NCBI GenBank assembly: GCA_963668655.2
Contig: CAXXPQ010000003.1
Coordinates: 620,001-684,000, forward strand
Length of the DNA: 64,000 nt
Source of the DNA: G963668655 sp963668655
GTDB taxonomy: Bacteria > Myxococcota_A > SURF-8
Reading direction: 5' to 3'
Part shown: in pieces, positions 1 to 7,360 of the stretch
How the letters are laid out: each line of letters starts with the position of its first letter
How positions within the stretch are numbered: position 1 is the stretch's first letter
Notes under the pieces: model-generated
Database searches by the model: none
The model's input: the letters and a program-made list of their open reading frames with translations, nothing else
Told to the model about the DNA's origin: nothing
Translations under genes and position numbers: made by a program

Positions 1-2830
1 GGTTGGAATCAGGTCGCCGTCATCGTCCTGGTCCAGGGCGTTGATGGTGCCGTCCGTATCCGTATCCCGCGGCGCGGCGGGATTGCCGACCTCCGTCAGG
101 TCGTCCAGGCCGTCTCCATCGGAATCCACGCGGTTCGGGTTGGTGTTCAACGCCCATTCCTGCTGGTTGGTGAGTCCGTCGCCGTCCAGATCGCCCAGCG
201 GGCCGTCTTCGTCGTTGCCGTCCAGGTAATTGGGACGTCCGTCCCCGTCCCGATCGCCCCGACCTTCCATGCCGTCGTCCACTCCGTCGTCGTCGGCGTC
301 GTCGTCCAGCCAGTTGGGAGCGCCGTCGAAGTCCGGATCGTTGCCGTATAGTCCGCCGTCCGAGATCTCCACCGCGGTGTCGATGTGGTCTCCGTCATCG
401 TCCGGATCCATGGCGTTGATGACGCCGTCGTCGTCGGTGTCGGTAGGATCGCCGACATCGCCGACTTCTTCCAGGTCACCCAGTCCGTCGCCGTCGGAAT
501 CGGGATTGCTGGGATTGGTGCCCAGAATGACCTCGTCCCCGTTGGAAATTCCATCGTTGTCCGTATCACCCAGCGGGCCGTCGTAATCGTTGGGATCCAG
601 ATAATTGGGCACGCCGTCCAGATCGGCGTCTCCCCGGCCTTCGACCGAATCCGGCCGGCCGTCGCCGTCCGAGTCCGTATCCAGCCGATTGGGCGTCGTG
701 TCGTTGTCCACGTCGTGCCCGAACAGCAGGCCGTCCGCCTCTTCCGAAAGCGTGGGGATGCCGTCGCCGTCGTCGTCCGGGTCCAGGGCGTCTATCAGGC
801 CGTTGAAATCGGAATCCGCCGGATCCAGCCAGTCCCCGACTTCCTCTCCGTCCGGAACGCCGTCGCCGTCCGTATCCGGATTGTTGGGATTGGTGTTCAG
901 AGCCACTTCCTGCGCGTTGGTCAGACCGTCCTCGTCCGGGTCGGCGTCCGAGCCGTCGTAGTCGTTGATGTCCAGGTAATTCAGGATGCCGTCGCCGTCG
1001 TTGTCGCCCCGGCCTTCTTCCGAATCCAGCATGCCGTCGCCGTCGGAATCCGTGTCCAGCCAATTGGGAACGCCGTCCTGATCCACGTCATCGTTGGAGA
1101 TGGCGTCGGAATCCTCGATCTCGACCGAGGTATCGATGTTATCGTCATCGTCGTCCGTATCGCGCCAGTCACCCGTACCGTCTTCATCGGTATCCGTCTC
1201 GCCCTCATCGATATCCAGGAGATAGTCATCGTCGGAATCGTCGTCCAGGGCGTCAATGGTCCCGTCTTCGTCGGTATCGATGGGATTAAGATGCTCGTCT
1301 CCGACCTCCACGCCGTCCGGAATACCGTCATCGTCGGTGTCCGCCTTGTTCGGATTGGTGTGGATGGTGTTTTCGTCCTGATTGGTGATGCCGTCGTGAT
1401 CGTAGTCGCCCGTGGCGCCGTCGTTGTCGTCGGGATCCAGATAGTTGGGAGTTCCGTCCGAATCCTGATCCCCGGTTCCGTCCACGTTATCGGTCTTGCC
1501 ATCTCCGTCGGAGTCGCTGTCCAGCCAGTTCGGCCGGCCGTCCAAGTCCACGTCGTCACCGAAAATCGCCGCGTCGGCGACCTCCTGAGCAGAGGAAACG
1601 CCGTCGTTATCGTCGTCCGGATCCAGAGCGTCGATGTAATCGTCGTTGTCCGAGTTCACCGGGTTGGCGGGATCGGGACCGACTTCTTCGCCATCGTTCA
1701 GGCCGTCGCCGTCGCTGTCGGGATCGTTGGGATTGGTGCCAATGTTGTTTTCCTGATCGTTGTTCAGGCCGTCGCCGTCCGGATCGCCGTAGGGGCCGTC
1801 CGCGTCGTCGGGGTCCAGGTAATTGGGAACGCCGTCGCCATCGATGTCCTCCCGTCCCTCGTCTCCGTCGTCCAGACCCGTCCCGTCCGCGTTCGGGTCG
1901 AGACGGTTGACCACGCCGTCGTTGTCCGGATCATGGCCGAACAAGGCGCCGTCGGTTTCTTCTACTAAAGTGTCGATGCCGTCGTCGTCGTCGTCCGGAT
2001 CGCGCCAGTCTCCCAGGGAATCCAGGTCCGAGTCCGTATCGCCTTCCACGATATCGAAGATCGAATCGTTGTCCGAGTCCGTATCCAACGCGTCGATGGT
2101 TCCGTCCTGATCCGAATCCACCGCCAGGCCGCCGTCGGTTTCCAGATAATCGTCCAACCCGTCGGTATCGCTGTCCACCTTCAACGGGTTGGTGCCCAGG
2201 GCGGCTTCCTGGCCGTTGGTCAGACCGTCTCCGTCCAGATCCGCGTTGGGGCCGTCCGAATCGTCCGCGTCCAGATAGTTCGGAATGCCGTCGCTGTCCA
2301 CATCGCCCGTGCCATCGACTCCGTCCGTCTTCGTGTCGTCGTCGGCGTCGTCGTCGAGCCAGTTGAGGATTCCGTCACCGTCCACGTCATCGCTGAACAG
2401 CAACGAATCGGCGGCTTCCGTGGCGGTGGGCACGCCGTCCTCGTCGTCATCGGCGTCCAGCGCGTCGATGAAGGCGTCACTGTCCGTATTGACGGGATGG
2501 CTCGGATCCGGCCCCACTTCCTGGCCGTCGAGCAGAGAGTCCCCATCCGAATCCGGATTGAGATGGCCGGTGCCGAGCGCCAGTTCGTCCGCCGTATCAA
2601 GGCCGTCATTGTCGTCGTCAGCGTCCAGGAAATCGGCCAGGCCGTCTCCATCGAAGTCTCCCGCACCTTCTTCGGCGTCCGGAATGCCGTCGTTGTCGGA
2701 ATCGGGATCCTGGTAGCTGGGCAGGCCGTCGTTATCGATGTCGTCGCCGACATCCGGGCCGGACCCGTCCGTATCGATATCCGGATCCAGGTTGGCCTCC
2801 ACGCAGTCGTCCAGACCATCCCCGTCGTAA
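1..2830 (-). repeat. higher-order coding repeat of thrombospondin type-3 units
   Basis: The marker segment DGPxGDxDGDGLTN recurs (on the minus strand) near 190, 575, 955, 1420, 1795 and 2255. Spacing is about 380 bp for most intervals and about 460 bp for two of them. The longer units carry one extra sub-repeat containing DWRDxDDDDD. The copies are diverged at the DNA level but keep phase, so this is an old in-frame amplification. Confidence 0.75.
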
Positions 2831-3582
2831 TCGTTGGTGCAGTTCAACGCCGAAGTGAGATAGACCCGCAGCGACTGAACATCGCCGCCATCGGTTCCGC
2901 CGACGTTGATGTCGTCCCCGACGTCCAATTCCACATCCATATACGCATTGGGAGGGAAGAACGTGCCGAAGTCCACCAGGACACGGAAGTCGTCGGAATA
3001 GGTGGTGTCGTTCATGTTCGTCCAGAACCGGATGGTGGTGGTGCCGTCCGGATTGACGCTGACGGATTCGATCTCGTTGCTCTCCATGCCGCGGGAATCC
3101 GTATCGTAATCCGAAATGACGCCGGGCTCCAATCCCAGCCGCCCGTCGGAATTATTCAGGTCCGAGGTGGAATCCGCGATGCCGACCACCGTGATCCCGG
3201 CCGGAAAGATGATCGCGCCCGACGCCTCCGGAGACCTGGAATTGTCGATGATGGGACCGACCCGGAAGTACAACGACATGGAATACAGCCCATCCAGTCT
3301 TGTATCGGAACTGTTCAGGCTGATTCCGGACCCGGTAATGTCCGGCGCCGACGTGGTGAAGTTCCGTTCCCGGACGATGCACAATTCGCCCTGCTGGGTT
3401 CCGTGACCCAGGGTCGAGGGGCGACCCGGTTTTCCGGCGTAAATCTCCGTATCCTGAAAAGGAGGAGACGAACTCTGGGCGACCGCCACGGCGGGAAGGC
3501 CCATCAGAACCAACAGCACGATCAGATTGCAGATACGATTGACCGGCCTGGTCACATGTTGGAGAATCATCGTTCCGGACAT
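1..3582 (-). CDS. secreted thrombospondin type-3 repeat protein (3' end outside window)
   Basis: All 1194 visible codons are open on the minus strand and the reading frame runs off the left edge, so the C-terminus is missing. ATG at 3582 follows an AAAGGAG ribosome site (3590-3596). Residues 1-36 form a signal peptide ending AVA-Q, so export through Sec is expected. Residues about 37-245 are a non-repetitive globular region. From about residue 250 the protein is almost wholly Asp-rich calcium-binding repeats of the type DxDxDGxxD. They are arranged in long units containing LFGxDVDxDGxPNxLD, EGxGDxDxDGxPNYLD and TNxQExxLGTNP. Thrombospondin type-3 repeats bind Ca2+ and form rigid stalks; a cell-surface or matrix role is inferred. 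The partner or anchor is not visible. Confidence 0.85.
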   Translation of the reverse strand, partial: MSGTMILQHVTRPVNRICNLIVLLVLMGLPAVAVAQSSSPPFQDTEIYAGKPGRPSTLGHGTQQGELCIVRERNFTTSAPDITGSGISLNSSDTRLDGLYSMSLYFRVGPIIDNSRSPEASGAIIFPAGITVVGIADSTSDLNNSDGRLGLEPGVISDYDTDSRGMESNEIESVSVNPDGTTTIRFWTNMNDTTYSDDFRVLVDFGTFFPPNAYMDVELDVGDDINVGGTDGGDVQSLRVYLTSALNCTNDYDGDGLDDCVEANLDPDIDTDGSGPDVGDDIDNDGLPSYQDPDSDNDGIPDAEEGAGDFDGDGLADFLDADDDNDGLDTADELALGTGHLNPDSDGDSLLDGQEVGPDPSHPVNTDSDAFIDALDADDDEDGVPTATEAADSLLFSDDVDGDGILNWLDDDADDDTKTDGVDGTGDVDSDGIPNYLDADDSDGPNADLDGDGLTNGQEAALGTNPLKVDSDTDGLDDYLETDGGLAVDSDQDGTIDALDTDSDNDSIFDIVEGDTDSDLDSLGDWRDPDDDDDGIDTLVEETDGALFGHDPDNDGVVNRLDPNADGTGLDDGDEGREDIDGDGVPNYLDPDDADGPYGDPDGDGLNNDQENNIGTNPNDPDSDGDGLNDGEEVGPDPANPVNSDNDDYIDALDPDDDNDGVSSAQEVADAAIFGDDVDLDGRPNWLDSDSDGDGKTDNVDGTGDQDSDGTPNYLDPDDNDGATGDYDHDGITNQDENTIHTNPNKADTDDDGIPDGVEVGDEHLNPIDTDEDGTIDALDDDSDDDYLLDIDEGETDTDEDGTGDWRDTDDDDDNIDTSVEIEDSDAISNDDVDQDGVPNWLDTDSDGDGMLDSEEGRGDNDGDGILNYLDINDYDGSDADPDEDGLTNAQEVALNTNPNNPDTDGDGVPDGEEVGDWLDPADSDFNGLIDALDPDDDGDGIPTLSEEADGLLFGHDVDNDTTPNRLDTDSDGDGRPDSVEGRGDADLDGVPNYLDPNDYDGPLGDTDNDGISNGDEVILGTNPSNPDSDGDGLGDLEEVGDVGDPTDTDDDGVINAMDPDDDGDHIDTAVEISDGGLYGNDPDFDGAPNWLDDDADDDGVDDGMEGRGDRDGDGRPNYLDGNDEDGPLGDLDGDGLTNQQEWALNTNPNRVDSDGDGLDDLTEVGNPAAPRDTDTDGTINALDQDDDGDLIPT

Positions 3583-4012
3583 AGGTCTGCTCCTTTGTGG
3601 AAACGGGTTATGTCAGAGACACGGAAAAACGGTCGGCCTTCAATTTAAAAGCCAACGGAGTTCCCGATTCCCTTCCATCGTTCCAGCGAGATAAACGAAA
3701 AGTCTCGATGGAATTGCTTTTTTTCGTTCCAAAAAAAAATAACGATCAATAAACCACCCCTCGCGGGGTTTGCCCTATCGATTTAATGATCCTATACAAA
3801 AAGAAAAATTGCAATCTTTTCCGAAAAAACCGAAGATTTAAAATCGAAATACGTTTTTCCTATTTGATTTCGGATAGTTGAAGCGATTGCTTCGCTGGCT
3901 TACTTTGAAATGTTTTCCATTTTGTAACAGAGGAGGGAGAAAGACTCAATCCGGGAACGGAACGGAGATGATCGGCCAACAGGCCATCCGGTCAAGAATG
4001 GACGCTATTTTC
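3583..4012. other. AT-rich intergenic region, no gene seen
   Basis: These 430 bases separate two minus-strand genes. They hold several A/T runs (for example nine A at 3731-3739) and a 5-bp hairpin ACCCC-TCGC-GGGGT at 3756-3769. I see no convincing terminator and no consensus promoter for the downstream repeat protein, although its leader must lie here. Confidence 0.5.
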
Positions 4013-4927
4013 TCAGAATTTCTCGACGTTTTCAGGAAACGCGCCTTCCCGATAATAGCGGTTCAGGAGCTGATCTTTCTTTACATACAAATCGTGCAGC
4101 CAGGCGGTCAACGCTTCCTCACCCACGGGCAGTTCATCCATGGAGAAACGATGCACGTGGACATTGACTTGTTTCACGTAACCGCGAGCCCACTGCCAGA
4201 GAGTGGGAACGCCGTCGATATAACCGATGGTCACATCGTAGACCGCGTCCAGATGTCCGCGAAGATTTTCCACCGTCGTCACGAATCCCTTGGTCCGAGG
4301 GGTAAGCAGATGATCCAGAGGCCGGAGCCCGCTTTTCTTGGCGAATTCCCGGCTTTTTCGCGCTTTTTCCTCCCGGAATCGCGTTCCCTCGGGAAAAGTG
4401 ACCAACCACAAAGGAATCCGATTGACCAGGACTTTGTGAAAAACCTTCTGGATGCCGCTCTTATCCTCCGTCCAGTTTCGTTTGATGAACAGGCAATCCA
4501 GAAACTGCATGCCCCAGCCGATTCCGGGGAAGTATTTCAATTCACGCTTGACGAACCATTTCATGTCGCCCAGCCGCCCCTTTCGGCGAGCCAGGCGGAA
4601 TAACACCGTGATATCGGACATTTCCTGATGGTTCGTCAGAAGAAAAGCATTTTCCCCGTACGGAACGTCGTGCCCCGTAAATCGAATCTCGTTCCCATAA
4701 AAATGTTCTGCGTAGCGATCGGTCCAGCTCCACCAGAGATCCGCCAGTTCCCGGTTGACCTTCCGAAAGAGAGCCGGGCTGAAAAGCAGAAAAACCAAGG
4801 AAAGGACTTGAAGGCCGTTGAAAAAAAGCAGGCTTGAAAAAAGAAGCAATATCGCTGCAATCCCTTTGAAACAACCCCAAATGCGCTCGGCCGGTTTCCC
4901 GGGATTTTTCAATGGAGGCAACGGCAT
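4013..4927 (-). CDS. lysophospholipid acyltransferase family protein (YihG/AGPAT-like)
   Basis: The 304-residue product is a membrane-bound glycerophospholipid acyltransferase of the PlsC superfamily. It probably transfers a fatty acyl group to a lysophospholipid such as lysophosphatidic acid. The catalytic NHX4D motif is at residues 99-105 (NHQEMSD) and the substrate-binding FPEGTRF motif at 178-184. A hydrophobic segment at about 23-55 should anchor it in the inner membrane. Its length and the region after FPEGTR resemble the longer YihG/eukaryotic LCLAT subgroup more than short PlsC. ATG at 4927 has an AGGAG site just upstream. It is transcribed divergently from the lipoprotein at 5277. 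Confidence 0.85.
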   Translation of the reverse strand: MPLPPLKNPGKPAERIWGCFKGIAAILLLFSSLLFFNGLQVLSLVFLLFSPALFRKVNRELADLWWSWTDRYAEHFYGNEIRFTGHDVPYGENAFLLTNHQEMSDITVLFRLARRKGRLGDMKWFVKRELKYFPGIGWGMQFLDCLFIKRNWTEDKSGIQKVFHKVLVNRIPLWLVTFPEGTRFREEKARKSREFAKKSGLRPLDHLLTPRTKGFVTTVENLRGHLDAVYDVTIGYIDGVPTLWQWARGYVKQVNVHVHRFSMDELPVGEEALTAWLHDLYVKKDQLLNRYYREGAFPENVEKF

Positions 4928-5112
4928 TCTGTGATACTCCTGAAGTTCGTTTCATCGGCGGAAGGATTCCATTCCGCCGGAACGCGTCCGCCCGGTGAGT
5001 GATTCCCTTCGCTGCATCGAAAAGCCGTAAATTGTGGTGCTCGTTCTTCCTTCGGCGGAAATCTAGCACGGAGTTTCGCTTTCAGGCCAGAAGTTTCGAA
5101 CCCTCGATGGCG

Positions 5113-5135
5113 CTTTTACGTAATTTTTACAATCC
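5113..5135 (+). repeat. 23-bp direct repeat, copy 1
   Basis: A 23-bp AT-rich word beginning CTTTTACGTAATTTTTAC is identical to the one at 6092-6114 and has a palindromic TTACGTAA core. It lies between the divergent acyltransferase (4927) and lipoprotein (5277) genes. It could be an operator or one of two repeats bounding the lipoprotein gene. Confidence 0.8.
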
Positions 5136-5191
5136 GATGCGCCCGCCCCCTGTCCGGAACGGAAAACGACGCCGATCGCTTCCGTTTTTCC

Positions 5192-5220
5192 TTGCCTTGA
5201 TTCGGGAGGCATGCTATCCA
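5192..5220 (+). promoter_or_regulatory. sigma70-like promoter for lipoprotein 5277
   Basis: TTGCCT (5192-5197), 17-bp spacer, TATCCA (5215-5220). It would give a leader of about 50 nt before the ATG at 5277. Confidence 0.4.
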
Positions 5221-5276
5221 TGCCCACAGTAGCACGTTTTATATTTTCTTATTACCAATAACGCGAGAGGTTTTCC

Positions 5277-6047
5277 ATGCAGAGAGCGATTTCCCCAATC
5301 ATCCTGCTTTTGTTCCTTCTATTTTCCATTCTCCTGATCCCCGCGTGTACGGAGAGCGATGACGACACGTCCGGCGACGGCGACATGGACGGGGAATCGG
5401 TCCCGGGAGATGCGGACGAGGAATTCGACGATGATCCGCCGCCCGCGGACGGGGATGAAGACGGAGATGAAGAGATCGCCGATTCCGAAAACGAAGCGGA
5501 GACGGACCCCGACGATTCGGCCGAAGAATGGACGCCCCTGGCTTCCGCGCCGGACGCAAGCGGAGATTGCGAGGAGCAGGACGAAAACTGCCGGGCGGAC
5601 ATTCGCGACCTCTCTTTCCGCGTCGAGGAAGGCACGCTTTATTGGAAGATCGAATACAACGCCGCGCCGCCGGAAGATCATTCCTTCGAACTGTTCATGA
5701 TCCCTCCGGATTCGAGCCTGGTCGGGCATACGGTGCGATACAACAACGGCCGTTTCAGCTATTGGAACGCGGACTGTTCCACCGCCGCAAAACATGCCGG
5801 ATGCCATTGGAGCACCGAAAATCTTCCGGGATCCTTCCGCTACACATTCAACGAAGGAGGCGACTTCCACCTGGAAATCTCACTTGCGGATCTGGGTTTC
5901 GAAAACCTGCCGAAGCTGCTCGCGGGACTGGCCGCCGCTCCTTTCGTCATTCAGAAAACGGCCGAATTCACGGACCGTCACCCGGATGATTTATGGGTCA
6001 CGTCCACGGAAATTCAGGGCCTGGCCGAGATCCCGCTTTCTCCCTGA
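5277..6047 (+). CDS. DGD-tether lipoprotein, function unknown
   Basis: A 256-residue lipoprotein I do not recognise. Residues 1-23 are a signal peptide ending in a lipobox (LIPAC, lipidated Cys 24). Residues about 25-85 are a highly acidic Asp/Glu/Gly tether with DGD and DGDEDGDEE runs. The C-terminal part from about 90 appears globular, with several Cys (DCEEQDENC, DCSTAAKHAGC) that may form disulfides. It has no family motif I know. The ATG is preceded by GAGAGG. It stands alone between two acyltransferase genes and is bounded by identical 23-bp repeats at 5113 and 6092. Location on the outer face of a membrane is inferred from the lipobox. Confidence 0.75.
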   Translation: MQRAISPIILLLFLLFSILLIPACTESDDDTSGDGDMDGESVPGDADEEFDDDPPPADGDEDGDEEIADSENEAETDPDDSAEEWTPLASAPDASGDCEEQDENCRADIRDLSFRVEEGTLYWKIEYNAAPPEDHSFELFMIPPDSSLVGHTVRYNNGRFSYWNADCSTAAKHAGCHWSTENLPGSFRYTFNEGGDFHLEISLADLGFENLPKLLAGLAAAPFVIQKTAEFTDRHPDDLWVTSTEIQGLAEIPLSP

Positions 6048-6091
6048 TTTCAGAGAGCCGATCCCAAGCGGACGCCGCGTGGCGAAATGAC

Positions 6092-6114
6092 CTTTTACGT
6101 AATTTTTACAATCC
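6092..6114 (+). repeat. 23-bp direct repeat, copy 2
   Basis: Identical to 5113-5135 and in the same orientation. It lies 45 bp after the lipoprotein stop codon and 86 bp before the start of the acyltransferase gene at 6200. Confidence 0.8.
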
Positions 6115-6199
6115 CGCCGTCTCCGATCTGTTAAACTCCCAGGGCTTCGAAATGAAATCCGAAAGTCATCTTCGACCTTTTTCCGTGGGAGAATGCGAC

Positions 6200-6997
6200 A
6201 TGGGCGATGCAAGCGTAGCGGTGGGACGTTCCGGATGGCTGTTCTCCTCCTGGCTGTTGCTGGTCAGCGCCGTGAAAATCATCCTCGGTTCGGTGTTCAT
6301 GGCCGTACTCTTCAGCGTCTTCATTTTCGTGCTGCTCCTGCTGCTTCCCTTCCGAGTTTTACGGATAAAAACAACCAATTATTTCGCCTACATCGCCGGT
6401 CGAGGCTTCATCCTCATCAGCGGATCGAAGCTTCGCATCACCGGCAAGGAAAACACCCGCAAGGGTCCGGCGATCTTCATTTCCAACCACACGTCCACCC
6501 TGGATCTGTTCATCGCCATGAGTCACGTCCCGCCGGGAACCTCCGGCGTGGCGAAAAGGGAAATCGTGCGCGTGCCGTTTTTCGGCCAGGTCTACGGTCT
6601 GTCCGGCCACCTGGTCATCGATCGCAGCCGCACCGACCGCGCCGTGGCCGGCATGCAGGAATTGGGAAACCTGGTACGAAAACACGATCTTTCCGTGTTC
6701 ATGTGGCCCGAGGGCACACGCTCCCGCAACGGACGCATCAAGAAATTCAAGAAAGGTTTCGCACATTTGGCGCTTCAGACCGGTCTGCCGGTGGTGCCCT
6801 TCGTCATGAAAGGCGCCTATAACGCCTGGCAGCCGACCAGCAGCATCATCAAGGGCACGCCTATCGACCTGGAAATCCTGCCGCCCATCGACACCAGCGA
6901 GTGGACGCTGGAAAATCTGGACCGGCACGTGAAGGAAGTCCGCGAAATCTTCCGCCGCCATCTCCCCCCCGATCAGCAACCGCTTCCGGCCGATTGA
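6200..6997 (+). CDS. plsC: 1-acyl-sn-glycerol-3-phosphate acyltransferase (PlsC family)
   Basis: The 265-residue product should acylate lysophosphatidic acid to phosphatidic acid at the inner membrane. A long hydrophobic region at residues 13-50 suggests one or two membrane segments. The catalytic NHX4D motif is at 96-102 (NHTSTLD) and WPEGTRS at 169-175. The length is normal for bacterial PlsC. I chose ATG 6200 because GGGAGA lies just upstream; an in-frame ATG at 6152 is a weaker alternative. It is a second, distinct acyltransferase from the one at 4013, so one may act on other lysolipids. The stop codon sits in the loop of its own terminator. Confidence 0.85.
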   Translation: MGDASVAVGRSGWLFSSWLLLVSAVKIILGSVFMAVLFSVFIFVLLLLLPFRVLRIKTTNYFAYIAGRGFILISGSKLRITGKENTRKGPAIFISNHTSTLDLFIAMSHVPPGTSGVAKREIVRVPFFGQVYGLSGHLVIDRSRTDRAVAGMQELGNLVRKHDLSVFMWPEGTRSRNGRIKKFKKGFAHLALQTGLPVVPFVMKGAYNAWQPTSSIIKGTPIDLEILPPIDTSEWTLENLDRHVKEVREIFRRHLPPDQQPLPAD

Positions 6998-7009
6998 ATC
7001 GGCCGTTTT
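6987..7009 (+). terminator. terminator overlapping the plsC stop codon
   Basis: Stem CGGCCGAT / ATCGGCCG with the stop codon TGA (6995-6997) as the 3-nt loop, followed by TTTT. Confidence 0.6.
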
Positions 7010-7229
7010 CCACATCCCGCCGGGCGGATTGCGAAGCGTCCCGCTTCCCCGCGAATGACCGCCGACGCGATTCCATAATGAATAGATCCCGTCCGCAGAC
7101 CGTCCAATGGGAAGGAGGGGGAATCTCTGCGGCCACGAATGGAGCCGCACCGACGAAAAGGAGATCTTTCCGTTGTTATTCCATACGGTTACATGTTTGT
7201 TAGCTTTCCCCTCCCCCTGGAAAAAACAG
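7010..7229. other. intergenic region without recognised gene
   Basis: About 220 bases between the plsC terminator and the promoter of the next lipoprotein. No reading frame with a ribosome site or family match was seen. Confidence 0.5.
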
Positions 7230-7257
7230 TTGACGCCTACATCATATGGTGTAGAAT
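7230..7257 (+). promoter_or_regulatory. sigma70-like promoter for lipoprotein 7361
   Basis: TTGACG (7230-7235), 16-bp spacer, TAGAAT (7252-7257). The leader would be about 95 nt. Confidence 0.55.
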
Positions 7258-7360
7258 AAGGAAGTAAGAAGGATTCTGCCGCCACGGGATGGCCTGCCGG
7301 GATATATCAACTCACAGGGCAAACGGCTTGGACTGCCTTGGTTTTCGTTCGAGGAAGGAA

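Noticed and set aside
385..1968. 527-codon plus-strand open frame rich in Val and Ile
   Set aside because: It is the antisense of the Asp-rich repeat gene. Complement of GAC/GAT codons gives GTC/ATC, producing an artificial Val/Ile protein.
1..2830. Regular repeats considered as a CRISPR array
   Set aside because: The repeats are in-frame protein repeats without constant-length repeats and unique spacers, and no cas gene is near.
3756..3769. Hairpin ACCCC/GGGGT as a terminator for the acyltransferase at 4013
   Set aside because: The stem has only 5 bp and the nearest T run on the minus strand is about 17 nt beyond it.
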